Assembly (NCBI RefSeq): GCF_022682495.2
Contig: NC_071388.1
Span: forward strand, 179,860,528 to 179,924,527
Direction of reading: 5' to 3'
Source: Desmodus rotundus
Taxonomy: Eukaryota > Chordata > Mammalia > Chiroptera > Phyllostomidae
Length of the DNA: 64,000 nt
Shown: in pieces, positions 45,545 through 57,368 of the stretch
Numbering within the stretch: position 1 is the first letter of the stretch
How the letters are laid out: every line of letters begins with the position of its first letter
Notes under the pieces: model-generated
Told to the model about the DNA's origin: nothing
The model's input: the letters and a program-made list of their open reading frames with translations, nothing else
The model's database searches: none
Program-made: the position numbers and the translations under genes

Positions 45545-46045
45545 AGGCAGGTTACAGATGGCCACAAATTCCTGGATACTCCTCTGAGTGGAGTCCACCT
45601 TTGCCCTTCTTGAATCAAGGAGGCTCTTTGACTGCCTTGACCAGTGGAATATGGCATCTGGGAAGCAATGCCATAGTTTCTGGGCTCAGATCTTCAAAGG
45701 CCAGCATCTTCTACTTCTTTCATCCTGAAATATTCATTCCTGAGGCTCTGAGCCCCACTATAAGAAGTCCAACTACCCTGTGGAGATACCCTAACAATAT
45801 ATAAAGAGAGAACCAGTCCAACTCAGTCCAGCTTCTAGCCATCCTCACTAATGCACCAGTCAAGCCTTCTTGGTCCCCCCTGACTGGACTATGCACCAGC
45901 CACCAAATGACCCAGTCTATTCCCTGTGGGCAACAGCATCACTATAAAGACATGCCCAAATTCCTAGCAGGTCATGAGTATAAAAAAATAATCATTAAAT
46001 TAGGCCACCGAATCCGAGGTGGTTTATAACATAGCAATGGACAAC
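45545..46045 (+). mobile_element. MaLR/ERVL-type LTR (MLT-like)
   Basis: GGTTACAGATGGCCACAAAT, TGACTGCCTTGACCAGTGGA, CCCTGTGGAGATACCCTAAC, GAGAGAACCAGTCCAACTCA and GGTGGTTTATAACATAGCAA, ending in GACAACCAGAAAC, have the composition and closing motif of old mammalian MaLR-class LTRs (GGTGGTTTGTTACGCAGCAATAGATAAC). The precise subfamily is not determined. Confidence 0.6.
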
Positions 46046-48345
46046 CAGAAACATTTATGGAGTGCCTACTACATCCTAAGCATTCTTTCTAGCACATTCC
46101 TCCACATTCTTCAATTTCCTTCATATTGACTTTTAAGTTTTGGCAGTCTGACAGCAGTGAAATGGTACCTCATTTAGGTTTCAGTTCACATTCTTCTTAC
46201 CACAAGACTGAGCAAGTTTTCTCCTTGTTGCCATTCACACTCACTCTTCTGTGAATTGCTTGTTCCTACTTTTTGCCCATTTTTCTACTTTGTTTTTTGC
46301 TTTGTTCTTAACGGTTCATGAGATCCTGTTACATAATACTATTAGATACCAGTCCTTTTTAGGTTGCATGTACTGTAAATACGTTTTCCCAATTTGTAGC
46401 TTGACCTTTTCCTTTATTTCTTTCTGTTTTCTTTTGATGAAGTTTTATTGTAGTCAAATCTATTAGTCTTTCAGGGTTTATGTTTCTTCTTCAAAGAATT
46501 CTTTCAAAACCTGATCTCATAAAAACCCTGTTCTATATTTTATGCTATGCATTCTGAAGTTTTGCTTACACATTTAAAGTTTGGATTCACCTCAAATTTA
46601 TTTATTTATTCATAAATTTTGATATGGCTTTATGAAGGGACTCTTTTTTAAAAAACAAAAAAGAAAACCTTTCCTCCTAGTACCATGCATTGATCAGACT
46701 GTCCTTTCCCCAGGGATCTCAAAAGCCAGCTCTGACATATATCAAATATTAATACATACATGACTCTGCTTCTGGGGTCCCCACACTATCTAGATGGTTG
46801 ATTTTATTATTCCGGTACCAATGCCACATTAATTATTATAAAAATTGCAACCACAGTAGTTTTAGAATTAGGTAAGAAAAGCCACCACACCTTCAGGAGT
46901 GTCTTAGTGTTCTTAGCCCTTTGCTCTTTCATGCAAATTTTAGAATTAGCTTGTCAAGTTCATGAAAAACCTTTGGGAACTTGGGTTCGTAGATGGTTTA
47001 TAGAAATACAATTAACTTGCATGAACTTAGCAAACCTATTAAACTTCTAAACACACTTGCAGTTTGTGGATTACTTGGAGTTTTCAATGTGGACAAGTAT
47101 CTTATCAATGAATATATAGAAGAAAGTTTTGTCTTTCCTTTATAAATCCTTAGGCCTTTCTTATTGTCTAATTGTACAAACTAGAATTTCAAGGACAATG
47201 TTGAGAATGACCTCAAGTACAACATGATGGTGATCACCTTGCCTTGTTCCTGTTCTCGAAGAGAGTGGTTTCATGTTTCTTTATTAGTGTGATATTAATT
47301 CTAGTTTTTGTTGTAGATATCATTATCAGGTTAAGAAATTCCCCCTTTTATTTTTAGTTTTCTATGAATTTTTATCATTAAAGATTATTAAACTTAATTG
47401 AATGCAATTTTTATATTTAAAAATGTTAATGTTTTTAATCTTTTAATGTTATGAATTCAGTAACAGATTCTCATATATAAAACTTAAATTTCTGAAATAA
47501 ACCCAAAGTTCTTGTTTTAATACTGTTTGGATTCATTTTTAAAATATGTTATTTAGAATTTTACCATCTATGTTCAAGAGTGATAGCAACCTGTAATTTT
47601 CTTTCCTCATACTATCCTTTACTAGTTCTGAAATCAAGGTTATATACTAAACATATAATATTATTTTGTGTAAGATAAAAATAATCTGCTTTTGATTTCT
47701 TTAAGAGCTCACAGGTAAAATGATCTGGAACTCATGTTTTCACTGTAGAAAGATTTTTGATCTACATTTGAAATGTTAATGGTCAGAGACTATTGTTTTC
47801 CATTTATCCTTGAATCCATTATATTAATTTATATTATTCTAGAAAGTTATCTATTTTATCTATGTTTCAAATGTATTATAAATTTTTATAGCAATCCCTT
47901 TCCCTTAAACATCTGGTACAACTATGGTTATATCTGCTTTTTTATCCTTAATATTGCTTATTTCTTCTTTCTTTTCAAACTCAGTCTTGCAGAAGGAGTT
48001 AATTATAATTCCCTAGACAAATAACTAATCTTTGTTTTTGCTGATCCTGTGTATCTTTGTATTTATTTCATCAATTTATGCCCTGTCTTTACTATTTCTC
48101 CTAATATAATCTTTAAAATCACCTTTTTGTGTTAGGTATTTGGATGCAGATACTCCTGATCAAGTGCCAGCTCCAGGGCCTACTATTTCTGTTAAATTAT
48201 ATTTATATATTATTTTTGACCTCTATTATTTTCCTTTTGTTTCCTGCCATGCTGGCTAATATTATAAAATATTATTTAAAATTTTTTTTCAGCATTTTAG
48301 TTTTTCTATAGCTGACAGGATTTCTCTGAATGTCTAACTCATAAA
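46046..48345 (-). mobile_element. Old L1 (L1M-type) ORF2 region, antisense
   Basis: After a short L2-like trace (GGAGTGCCTACTACATCCTA), the minus strand holds a long decayed L1: TTAGATACCAGTCCTTTTTA, CCAATTTGTAGCTTGACCTT, GAAGTTTTATTGTAGTCAAA, CTTGCCTTGTTCCTGTTCTC and AATTCTAGTTTTTGTTGTAG follow the reversed ORF2 sequence. No frame survives. The right end near 48345 is approximate; a SINE sits just beyond it. Confidence 0.75.
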
Positions 48346-48365
48346 AATGCAGAAATGAACATTTA

Positions 48366-48581
48366 TTTTTTAAAGGTTTTTATTTACTTTTATTTTTTAG
48401 AGAGAGAGGAAGGGAGAGAGAAAGAGAGGGAGAGAAACATCAACGTGTGGTTGCCTCTCACGTGCCCCCTACTGGGGACCTGGCCCACCACAACCCAGGC
48501 ATGTGCCCTGACTGGGAATAGAATCGGTGACCCTTTGGTTTGCAGCCCATGCTCAATCCACTGAGCTACACCAACCAGGGC
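48366..48581 (-). repeat. VES SINE with perfect 16-bp duplication
   Basis: CAGAAATGAACATTTA is repeated exactly at 48350-48365 and 48582-48597. Between them the minus strand reads GGCCCTGGTTGGTGTAGCTC (A-box region), CACCGATTCTATTCCCAGTC (B-box region), AGGGCACATGCCTGGGTTGT, then CCCAGTAGGGGGCACGTGAG, a GA-rich block and an A-rich tail. The intact duplication points to a relatively recent insertion. The 69-codon frame at 48355-48564 is antisense to the SINE and not a gene. Confidence 0.96.
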
Positions 48582-48597
48582 CAGAAATGAACATTTA

Positions 48598-49599
48598 AAA
48601 GGGTATTTTTAGAATGAATTTATGTGGATTCAATGACACCTGTTACCTGTAACACCTTTGGAACATGACTGACCAGATGTTAAAGGAAACACTGTGAGTG
48701 TGGAACAGAGCTGTTTTCTACAAGAATTCATTTTCAGGACTATGGATGAAGTATAACATAATTTTAAGCCTCTACAATGTTGTGTTAGCCAATTCAATTT
48801 ACCAGCCTGTCCTTTAAATGACAAATCAAAAAATTTTCACAATATCATAAAAAATTATTACTTAATTTGTTGCAGGACACATTACCAAGACCCTAAAACA
48901 TAACATTTATTTAGAATTTAAGTACTTGGAATATTTGCCATAATGAGTACTAAATCTTTGTGGCTAACTAGGACTTCGTCACAACCACAATGAAAGAAAA
49001 AGGAGAGACTGCGTTGCTAGGGCAGGTGAAGCAGAAACACAGAAGGTAAACATCTTGGGGACTATTTTCAGAAGGTGATACATTCTTGCAGAGACACCGA
49101 GACTGTGGCGGAGCATACAACAACTGACTCCTTGGCACAATGCTTGAGATTTTCAATGCATTCTAATTTTTGCTGGAAGCATATTAAGCAGATATATGAC
49201 AAGTTTTTTAATTGCATGCTGAACTTTTCATGATGGCTCAGTTCAATAATTTTTAAAATTTTTATTTTTGTTTTATTGAGTTTTAGTTGAAATTCGCTTC
49301 TCTGAAAATAAATTCGTTTTGGTGAAAGAACTTGAAGAGTAGAGATTAGGATCACATATGTTACATTCAAAGGGTAGTGTCTGCTCTCTACATGAATTTT
49401 TTCAGTATATGTATTCTTTCATCAAACCAATGTTAAACTCAAGTCATCAAGTTTTTATTATTCATAGTTTAGTTCAAGTGAAATCCTTTTTTAAAAATCT
49501 CTTAGATGTTACACTTTAATATTTGCATAATTTTTTCTGCTTTAAAAATATTTTTAGAAATAACATTTTAGCAATAAAAATGTAGATACAATGTTTAAA
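48598..49599. other. Unassigned sequence
   Basis: No gene or repeat recognised. The minus-strand frame 49068-49370 (100 codons) has no motif. Confidence 0.4.
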
Positions 49600-50045
49600 A
49601 AAAACAGAGAAGTAGAAAATCACAATAAAAAATCACTCAGATTTCTATTACCCAAAGACAACATCTGTTGGCATTTGCTTCATTTTATTTATGTTTATTT
49701 ATGTTTATTTACTTTTATTTACTTATTTATTTTAAAATTGTTTTATGGAACTGAGGTTATGCTATATATACTGCTTTTTATCTAGTTATTTTCACATTAA
49801 ATTAATTCTTGGTGCTCTTCTCTCTTCATTACTTTACCTTTGAAAATTAAATATGTTACAGATGTGTTTAATTTTTGCCTTATTTTTTTATTTAGGTTTT
49901 CCATTTTTTAGCATTATAAATCATGCTGTGATGAAATCCTAAACTTAACTATTTATTGTCATTCATTGCTGTTTTCTAAGGTAATTTCTTTGAAGTTTAA
50001 TAATGGGATCAAAAATACTATTTCTATTAATTACTATTTAAATAT
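49600..50045 (-). mobile_element. Possible old L1 3' region, antisense
   Basis: AAATCACTCAGATTTCTATT, ACCCAAAGACAACATCTGTT, GCATTATAAATCATGCTGTG and TTTAATAATGGGATCAAAAA resemble the reversed end of an ancient L1. Strong decay keeps confidence low. Confidence 0.45.
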
Positions 50046-50496
50046 TTTAACTTATATACATATATACATAAATATAAATGTCAATACTGTGTGTAAAGAT
50101 CATTTATTCTCTGATGTCTCATAATGTTAGATGGAATCATGGGTAAAATATTTCTTTATTATGTTAAATATTAATAGTCTCCCTAAAACTTTTATTACCT
50201 TATTTTCCTTCTCCTTTTGTACATTTAGTAAATACTGATAGAGATCTCCCTGAGGGGAAACTGAAATGGTGTTTCTTTTATTCACCAGTCTCAAAACCAA
50301 AGCACTTTTCATGACCACTTTTCATCATTTTATGGCAGGAGGCATGCAGTGTAGGCTATTACCCAAGAACCAGTCAATATTAATATACAAAAAGCTTGGC
50401 TGGCTAGCTCAAACTAAATGATAAGAATACTTGAATTACAAATGATGTATACATAAAATGCAAACATAAGATACGAACATCGATTATAGTTTAACC

Positions 50497-50556
50497 CCAA
50501 GTAAATATATATAAATATAAATACATATATATATGTATATATATATATATATATTG
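50497..50556. repeat. (TA)n-rich microsatellite
   Basis: Alternating TA with occasional CA/GA and AAA interruptions over about 60 bases. Confidence 0.88.
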
Positions 50557-50840
50557 CAGTTCTTTTTCCTTGAACTTTATAAATTAATTAGAAAGTTGTG
50601 GATAGATCAAAGATGGAGGCATAGGCAGACATGCTTCACTTCCTCACACAAACAAAAGAAGTATTACAACCAATTTAAAAACAAAAACCAACCAGAACTG
50701 CCAGAAAATCAAACTTCATGGAAGTCCGAAAACCAAGGAGTTAAAGAAGAAACATTCATCCAGACTGGTAGAAGGGGAAGAGATGGGTAGCCAGGTTGGA
50801 GAGGACTCATGGCAAGGCAGCAGCTGGTGACAGACCAGAG

Positions 50841-50880
50841 CAGGTGAGGCGCAGGTGAGGTGCAGGTGAGGTGCAGATGG
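50841..50880 (+). repeat. 11-bp tandem repeat in the 5' UTR
   Basis: CAGGTGAGGCG is followed by two CAGGTGAGGTG units and a partial CAGATGG. Such monomer-like tandem units occur in promoters of some LINEs; here there are about 3.6 units. Confidence 0.85.
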
Positions 50881-51321
50881 CAGACCAGGATGTCCCACAT
50901 GAATGCACAAATAAGCCAGGAGGAACAACTGGGGAGTGAGATGAACCAGGCAACCCAGGGATCTAGCGCAGGGAAACAAAGCTTCAAAACCTCTGGCTGC
51001 AAAAACCTGTGGAGATTGTAGTGGCAGAAGAGACTCCCAGTCTCACAGCAGAGTCTGTTGGAGAGACTCACAGAGTCCTAGAACATACACAAGCCCACCT
51101 CCTTGGGAATCAGTACCTAAAGGGCACAATCCACTGTGGGAAGTGAGGGACATGACGGAAAGTGGGGCAAGAGCTGAGCAAGCAGCACTGTTCCCTCTCT
51201 AGCCCCTCCCCCACATACAGCGCTGCAGTACAGCAAAGTGGGTTGCCCTGCCCTGGTGAATGCCTAAGGCTCCTCCCTTTACAATGTGACAGGTGTGCTG
51301 AGACAAAGAAATATGGCCTAA

Positions 51322-52126
51322 ATGAAAGAACAGATCAAGGCTCCAGAAAAAGAACTAAGTGACAAGGAGATAGATAACCTATCAGATGGAGGGTTTAAAA
51401 CACTGGTAATGAGAATATTCACAGAAATGATTGAGTATGGTTGCAAAATAAGGGAAGAAATGATGGCTATACAAAGTGAAATAAATAAAAATATACAGGG
51501 AACCAATAGTGAAGGGAAGGACTCAAATCAATGATTTGGACAGGAAGGAAGAAATAAACATTCAACCGGAACAGAAAGAAGAAACAAGAACTCAAAAAAA
51601 AAATGAGGAGAGGCTGAGGAAACTCTGTGACAACTTTAAACGTTCCAACATCCAAATCATAGAGGTGCCAGAAGGAGAAGAGAAAATACAAGAAATTGAA
51701 AACTTATCTGAACAAATAATGAAGGAAAACTTCCCCAGTCTGGCCAACGAACTAGACATGCAAGTCCAGGACACTCAGAGAGTCTCAAAGAAGTTGGATC
51801 CAAGAAGAAACACACCAAGGCACATCATAATTAAGTTACCCAAGATTAAACATTAGGAAAGAATCTTAAAAGCAGCAAGAGAAAAGGAGAGAGTTACCTA
51901 CAAAGGAGTTCCCATAAGACTATCTGCTGATTTCTCAAAAGAAGCCTTAGAGGCAAGAAGAGGCTGGAAAGAAGTATTTGAAGTAATGAAAGGCAAGGAC
52001 CTACATCCAAGATTACTCTATCCAGCAAAGCTATCATTTAGAATGGAAGGGCAGATAAAGTGCTTCCCAGATAAGGTCAAGTTAAAGGAGTTCATCATCA
52101 CCAAGCCCTTATATATGAATTGTTAA
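51322..52126 (+). pseudogene. Half-L1 ORF1 (L1 ORF1p homologue), one frameshift and one stop
   Basis: The frame begins MKEQIKAPEKELSDKEIDNL, shifts frame between about 51509 and 51534, then continues through the RRM region (LRKLCDNFKRSNIQIIEVPE; ENFPSLANELDMQVQDTQRV; RRNTPRHIIIKLPKIKH). An in-frame TAG at 51854-51856 follows, after which the same frame resumes with ERILKAAREKERVTYKGV, the C-terminal domain (RLSADFSKEALEARRGWKEV; LHPRLLYPAKLSFRMEGQ) and stops at 52126 after ITKPLYMNC. So the RRM and C-terminal domains are present and only two lesions separate it from an intact frame. The N-terminal coiled coil looks short. ORF1 protein is a trimeric RNA chaperone coating L1 RNA. Confidence 0.88.
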
Positions 52127-52543
52127 AGGGACTTATCTAAAAAAAAAGAACATCAAAGCTATGAACAGTAAAATGACAACAAACTCACAACTCTCAACAA
52201 CTGAACCTAAACAAAAACTAAGCAAACAACTAGAACAGGAACAGAATCATAGAAATGGAGATCACATGGAGGGTTATCAGTGGGGAGGGAGAGGGAGGAC
52301 TATGGGGGGAAAAGGTACAGGGAACAAGAAGCAGAATAGTTAGACACAAAATAGACAGAGGGAGGTTAAGAATAATATGGAAAATGGAGAAGCCAAAGAA
52401 TTTATATGTACGACCCATGGACATGAACTAAGGAAGGCAGGAATCCTGGAGAGAGGGAGTGTGCAGGGTAGAGGTGGATAAAGAGGAGAAAAAACGGGAC
52501 AAATGTAATAGCATAATCAATAAAATATACCTAAAAAAAATAA

Positions 52544-53171
52544 AATGTGGTAACTTTCCTTATCGGAAATCTCACAATGCCGTCTTCATTTACGACAGTT
52601 TCTGCAGGGGTTAGGGAATCTGCACACTGACAAAGCACGCATGCTGCAGGGGGAAATTATCAGTAAGTCAGCACTTCTCATATACAAAACTAGTATATCC
52701 ATTTTACAAAAATGAACCAGAAAATAAAAAGTTATAAATGCAATCTGAACAGATTTTACCTAACCAATTGTGTATATTTCATACAAAGACCACAGATCCT
52801 CATTCTGAGCATATTTACTCTTATTTTAGTTCAAATTCTAGCTGGGGTAGTATTCTTATTTTCCAGTGAGTCACAGAATAATGAGAAATGTAGAAGTGCT
52901 GGGAAAGTGCAGGCCTACAGGCGACCGAGGTCACTCAGTGCACCCAGTGTAGGAGTAAGGCTCCCCACAGGTTGCTCTCTGCCCAGACCCACTGGCTGAC
53001 TACAACAGAGTTCATACGCTGACTCAGAGTCACCAAGAAATTCTAAACTATACTCCCTAGTCTTTGTTTTCAGCAGCACAGAAACGTGCAATCTGATTCA
53101 GAATAGAATTTCATGAAGAATGTTTGAAATAATTTCAGGCATTTGAAGACTTGTACGGATAGTAACATTCC
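52544..53171. other. Unassigned sequence
   Basis: No gene or repeat recognised; the 95-codon frame at 52712-52999 has no motif. Confidence 0.4.
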
Positions 53172-53296
53172 CTCACTGTGTGTATGTTTTAATTTCTGAG
53201 CTATAATATCTGTTTTTAAATTCTCAACAATAGTATCCATTAACATTTAGAAATTCTGGTTGCCTACTTAGTTGTCACCTTAACTGTCTTTCACAG
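53172..53296 (+). repeat. Local diverged direct repeat, copy A
   Basis: This block aligns with 54111-54246 along its whole length with several small gaps. Shared words include ATGTTTTAA, TTTTAAAT, CTCAACA/GA, TTAACATT and ACCTGTCTT/ACTGTCTTT. I do not recognise the unit. It may be two remnants of one old repeat family or a local duplication. Confidence 0.55.
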
Positions 53297-54110
53297 GTTA
53301 ATTCATAGGTAGATTTCTGCAGTCAGAAGTATTGTAGTGACCTCAGGAGCTAACTCCATTCACCCATGTGGGAACTAGGCCCAATTTTCCACCTGAGATT
53401 TATTTCCTTGGGCTCACCTTACTTGGTTACACCAAGTAACCTCCTTTCACGGGAGAAAGTACAGTTAATGTTACTTACTCTGTGCTTATTTAATATATAA
53501 TCAACATATCTATCTATGACCATGTCATGATATTTTGGATTATTCTGTACAGAACAATAACTATGAATTTTCAACTCAGTCTGTACATTGTTATAAATAC
53601 AAAAATGCTTAAAAACTTTTTTGATGGCTTGACATAAATCTGTGAACATATGACATGTGTACAGTTGAAGATAAAGTCCTATTTTTTGTCAATATGACTT
53701 TTTCCTGAAGTCACTGCAGTGACCTGGTTATTCGTCAAGTCTCCTCTGAGCCCCACTGTTTCTCAGGTGGGGTTATTCATTCCCTGTTCACTCTCCAGGC
53801 TGGATTCCTAAAGACAAACCCTAATTGTCCTTAGGCTCACGGTTCCCCCCACTGTTCCTCCCTCAACCTCCTCCTAATTCACCTTCTGTTTTTTAAGTGA
53901 TTATGTCCTAAGGCCTTCTTAATTCCAATAGATGTAGTTAACAACAACCGATTTTACCACCCAAACTTCCTCTGAAAGTCCTTTTCACTGTCAATTGTTA
54001 CTCACAATGCTCTAAAAACAAACTAACCTGGTGTCAAAAGGTGGGGTGGGCATCCTACTGTGCTTAGTGAAGCTGCACTGAAAAAGACAAGAAGGCCAAA
54101 GTCTCCTTGT
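53297..54110. other. Unassigned sequence between the local repeats
   Basis: No gene or repeat recognised; the minus-strand frame 53419-53649 is unsupported. Confidence 0.4.
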
Positions 54111-54246
54111 CTCACCCTGTGCATGTTTTAACTCCTGATCTATGAAAATAATATCTAGTTTTAAATCCTCAACGAATTGGTAAGAATCGTTAACATTCAG
54201 CAACTCTGGCTCGCAGCCTAGTCCTCGCCTTACCTGTCTTCGGCAG
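54111..54246 (+). repeat. Local diverged direct repeat, copy B
   Basis: Second copy of the block at 53172-53296, 939 bases downstream in the same orientation. It carries an extra few bases in two places and is otherwise colinear. Confidence 0.55.
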
Positions 54247-54789
54247 ACCAAAGCTAGTACTGGCTCTAGGCAGTAGCTCTAGGATCTGCATCACCACCTC
54301 CGCCCAGAATTAGAAATTCAGCATTCCACTTCGTGGACACTGGTTTTCTAGGCAGTGTGGGTTTTCTTGGAGTTATTTTCTCCCACACATCCATCACCAC
54401 TCCCATCACATTTATGAATTAGGTGCTCTCCTTCTGCAGTTCTTCAAAGACATATTGCTCCGTAACAACCTTCAAGAAGGAAGAGGGATACATAGCATCC
54501 TGCATAATGAAGTTGCTGCATGTAATGCATTTGAGTCAGAGCAGAAATAGGAGAGAAGCTGAGAGCAGCACAGGTCTAAGACAATAGCTTTCCATGTTCC
54601 TTATGTGGACTAAGATTCGGCAGCTCAGCAGAGAGAATAGAAATATTCCCCTCAGTCCAGAAGAGCACACTGTGTGAAAGCCTGTTAGACACTGGAAACT
54701 TGAGCTATGGTTCTCCACTTCTCATTGCCAAAATTTCTCAAAAATATGGTTTATATTCATGAACTTTTTTGCACTTTTCTTTTAGCCCC
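54247..54789. other. Unassigned sequence
   Basis: No gene or repeat recognised. Confidence 0.4.
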
Positions 54790-54990
54790 ATGTGATGTCT
54801 TTAATCCACACTGTCCTGGTCAGACACTATCCTCAAAACTCAACAGTGACTTTCGGACAAACCCAGTGGGCCTGTTTTTAGGACTTACTCTCCTTGACTT
54901 CTCAGCAACATGTCATTGTTGAAATTCCTTCCTTGAAATTCTTTCTATTCTTATTTTTAGTCTCTCTACACTGGAATTTTCTAAAGTTTT
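54790..54990 (+). mobile_element. L2 LINE RT-region fragment
   Basis: CAACAGTGACTTTCGGACAA, CCAGTGGGCCTGTTTTTAGG, ACTTACTCTCCTTGACTTCT and CAGCAACATGTCATTGTTGA, CCTTCCTTGAAATTCTTTCT follow the RT-coding region of L2. The frame 54707-54922 preserves part of the LDFSATCHC-like stretch but ends in stops. Confidence 0.7.
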
Positions 54991-56963
54991 TTTTAATCAG
55001 TGGTCCAAAAAGATGAGAGCCAAAAGAATATTTACGGGCAATTAATTTGTGCCCAACTAAAGATTCATAAGCCCTATTAGCATATTTAAGTCTCTGGGAA
55101 GTCTCACGGTAAACTTGCACAACTGTGGTGAGTCCAACATTTCCAAACTTTTTTGGACTACAGAACCCATGTCTTCAAAACAGGTATATTATTTTATCAT
55201 GTCTAAGACATACATGTGTATTGTATTTTAATGTCTTGGACAGTTGGCAGCGTGTAATAACAAATGGCACCTGAAAATCACTGTTGGCCGGCAATAACCA
55301 TGATGTAGGAGGCAATGGGCAAGTCCTGTGCACACACAGACACGGCCAGGACTGTGCATGTTTGTGTCATAACAATCGAGTGCTGGGTTTTGTTGATGTC
55401 ATACATGCCAGTTTCAGTTGCCATTCAAAATGTCTTCAAAAAGGTTATGCTATGATTCAAAACAAACAAACAAAAAAACCCTTTTTAAAGCAGATACACA
55501 TGGAAACAGAGCAGTAGGATATAAATTAATTTTAGTGACACAAATGCTTGTTATTGGAGAAATAAGTGCAACTGCTTAGTTTTCTTGTGAAACATCAACT
55601 AATGGTTTTATGGACCATAGGAAGGAACTCTCTACGTGTAGATGAGTTATATTTTGTTATTAACAAATAGTTAAATATTGCCTATGACATACCAGCCTAA
55701 TTGAAAACTGAAGAAATTTAATTGAAAACTGAAGAAATTGCTAAATCTCTCAAAATGGATCAAAGAACTTTCAAGAAATGGGGGTCTGGTCTCACAGAAC
55801 TATTGTTATTGCCAGGGCATTGCATCAGAGTTTAATTGCCAGATTTTTGTTTTACTTAGTGGCACATCAAGTAATGGTGCATCTTACAATTGATATCTTA
55901 GGTTATCTAAAACATGACATAAACATGCCACAACACTGGTGTTTTTACTTATGAAATGCTCTTCTAATCTTCCTTACATTCCACTCCACTGCTTAGTTCA
56001 GACCCTTCCTATCGCTTCCCTGAATGTTTGGGGCCCTTCCCCTGGGCCGATACAGACATTACCCTTCTTTACTCTTCCTGTAATCAAAGTGACTTGATTT
56101 TCTATAATCAAATGACTAGGTATTAATTAGGAAGAGACACAAGAGTGTCTTTAAGCATGTTAGGAATGTTCTGTATCTTTTCTCTTAACCTGAACAGGTG
56201 CACGTACATGTAAGAATTCTTTGGGCTGTGACAATTAAGATGTACGTACTTTACTAGATGGAAGTTGTGTCACAATAAATATTTTTTAAAAATACAATCC
56301 TGAGTATGATGAAATTTTTATTTACAGTGAATAAGATCTATTTCCCTGTAGTTTCTACCTATTGTTCATAATTTTGTCCGTTGGGGCCCCAGAGAACAAA
56401 CATTTTTCTTTGCAGTACTTCATATACTCAAAGATAGCTACCACTCATTCCCATATCTATCCCAGTTCCTTCAACCAAAATGTCAAGTCCCTTGACTTGA
56501 TTTATTGGGTTTAACTGTAGAGAATTCCAAATGTTCTGTGACAAAGAAATGATGTCCTGACCTCCTGGATAAAGATGCTTGCACATACTAGCCATGTCTC
56601 TTGGGCAATCCAAATGCCCCCACAATTCTGTAGCTGTCTTTCCTAGTCAATAAAACATCAGTCCTCTAGCTCACAATAAACATTATAAGACAGCTCTTGA
56701 AAACATAGTGTAGGCTTGGGAAAAGGATTTTTCCCACAAAGTGATACAATTAAAAAAACGGTGTACTGCTTTTATGCTACTACATTTGTGGTCTGTTCTG
56801 AGAGTTCTTAAAAGCAATAAGGACCTAAGAATGGAATATAAGCAATTCATTTTGCAAACTCAACTCTGCTACTGCAGTAAAACTGCGTATCACTTATGTT
56901 AGTTAATAACTAATTTGGTCTGGGGTTTTGCAATAAAATTTCAGCACTTTGCTTTCCACAGTC
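54991..56963. other. Unassigned sequence with a 21-bp tandem duplication
   Basis: The 21-base unit TAATTGAAAACTGAAGAAAT(T) is repeated perfectly at 55698-55718 and 55719-55739. Otherwise I recognise no repeat or gene. Frames at 55284-55517 and 56428-56625 have no motif. Confidence 0.45.
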
Positions 56964-57148
56964 CAGGGCTTCTCAGCCTTGGGATCGTTGACGTTGGGGT
57001 GGAATGATGCTTCGCTGTAGGGCTGTCCTGTACACTGCAGGACAGCATCCTTGGCCTGCACCTTCTCATGTCAGTTGTGCCTCCTCCCTACGGCATGGCA
57101 ATCAAAAATGTCTCCCGGCATTGCCAAAGGCCCCACTAGAGACCACTG
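56964..57148 (-). mobile_element. MER5A-type hAT relic, inverse orientation
   Basis: CAGGGCTTCTCAGCCTTGGG, GGGCTGTCCTGTACACTGCA, GGACAGCATCCTTGGCCTGC, AATCAAAAATGTCTCCCGGC and GAGACCACTG follow the reverse complement of MER5A end to end, about 185 bp. The flanking 8-mers no longer match. The 100-codon frame at 57004-57306 overlies it and is not a gene. Confidence 0.88.
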
Positions 57149-57263
57149 CTTTTGGCCACTCAGAAATTTTTTTTAACTTCATGACATATTTTCTACCAAC
57201 CTCACTTCTAAAAAGTGTGCCATCTTGCTCACCACTTACAGAAATTGAAAATTTCATAAATGA

Positions 57264-57368
57264 GCCAAAGAGGGTAGGATCAAGGGTGAAAGGTGGGAAT
57301 GGGTAAGGTGAGGGGGAGCGGAGGGGGGAAAATGGAGACAACTGTACTTGAACAACAATAAAAAAGAA
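57264..57368 (+). mobile_element. Very short bat L1 3' end
   Basis: GGTGGGAATGGGTAAGGTGA, a G-rich block, AATGGAGACAACTGTACTTG and AACAACAATAAAAAAGAAC are the last hundred bases of the L1 3' UTR. Flanks AAATTTCATAAAT and AAATCATAAAT suggest a target duplication with a small gap. This is the tail variant used by ordinary L1 here, different from the half-L1 tail. Confidence 0.82.

Larger units (their letters stand above)
50601..52543 (+). mobile_element. Half-L1-like (HAL1-type) retrotransposon, near full length
   Basis: This 1.94-kb unit has a GC-richer 5' UTR (50601-51321, beginning GATAGATCAAAGATGGAGGC), an ORF1 (51322-52126) and about 400 bases of 3' region ending GCATAATCAATAAAATATAC plus an A tail. 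There is no endonuclease or RT sequence between ORF1 and the tail. The tail differs from that of ordinary L1 copies here but is shared with the truncated insert at 18472-18605, which argues for a family of its own rather than one internally deleted L1. AAAGTTGTGGATA on the left and AAAATGTGGTAAC on the right may be the decayed duplication. Half-L1 elements are known L1 derivatives that use ORF2 protein of L1 in trans. Confidence 0.82.

Noticed and set aside
57004..57306. 100-codon plus frame
   Set aside because: It lies over a MER5A relic and the start of an L1 3' UTR.
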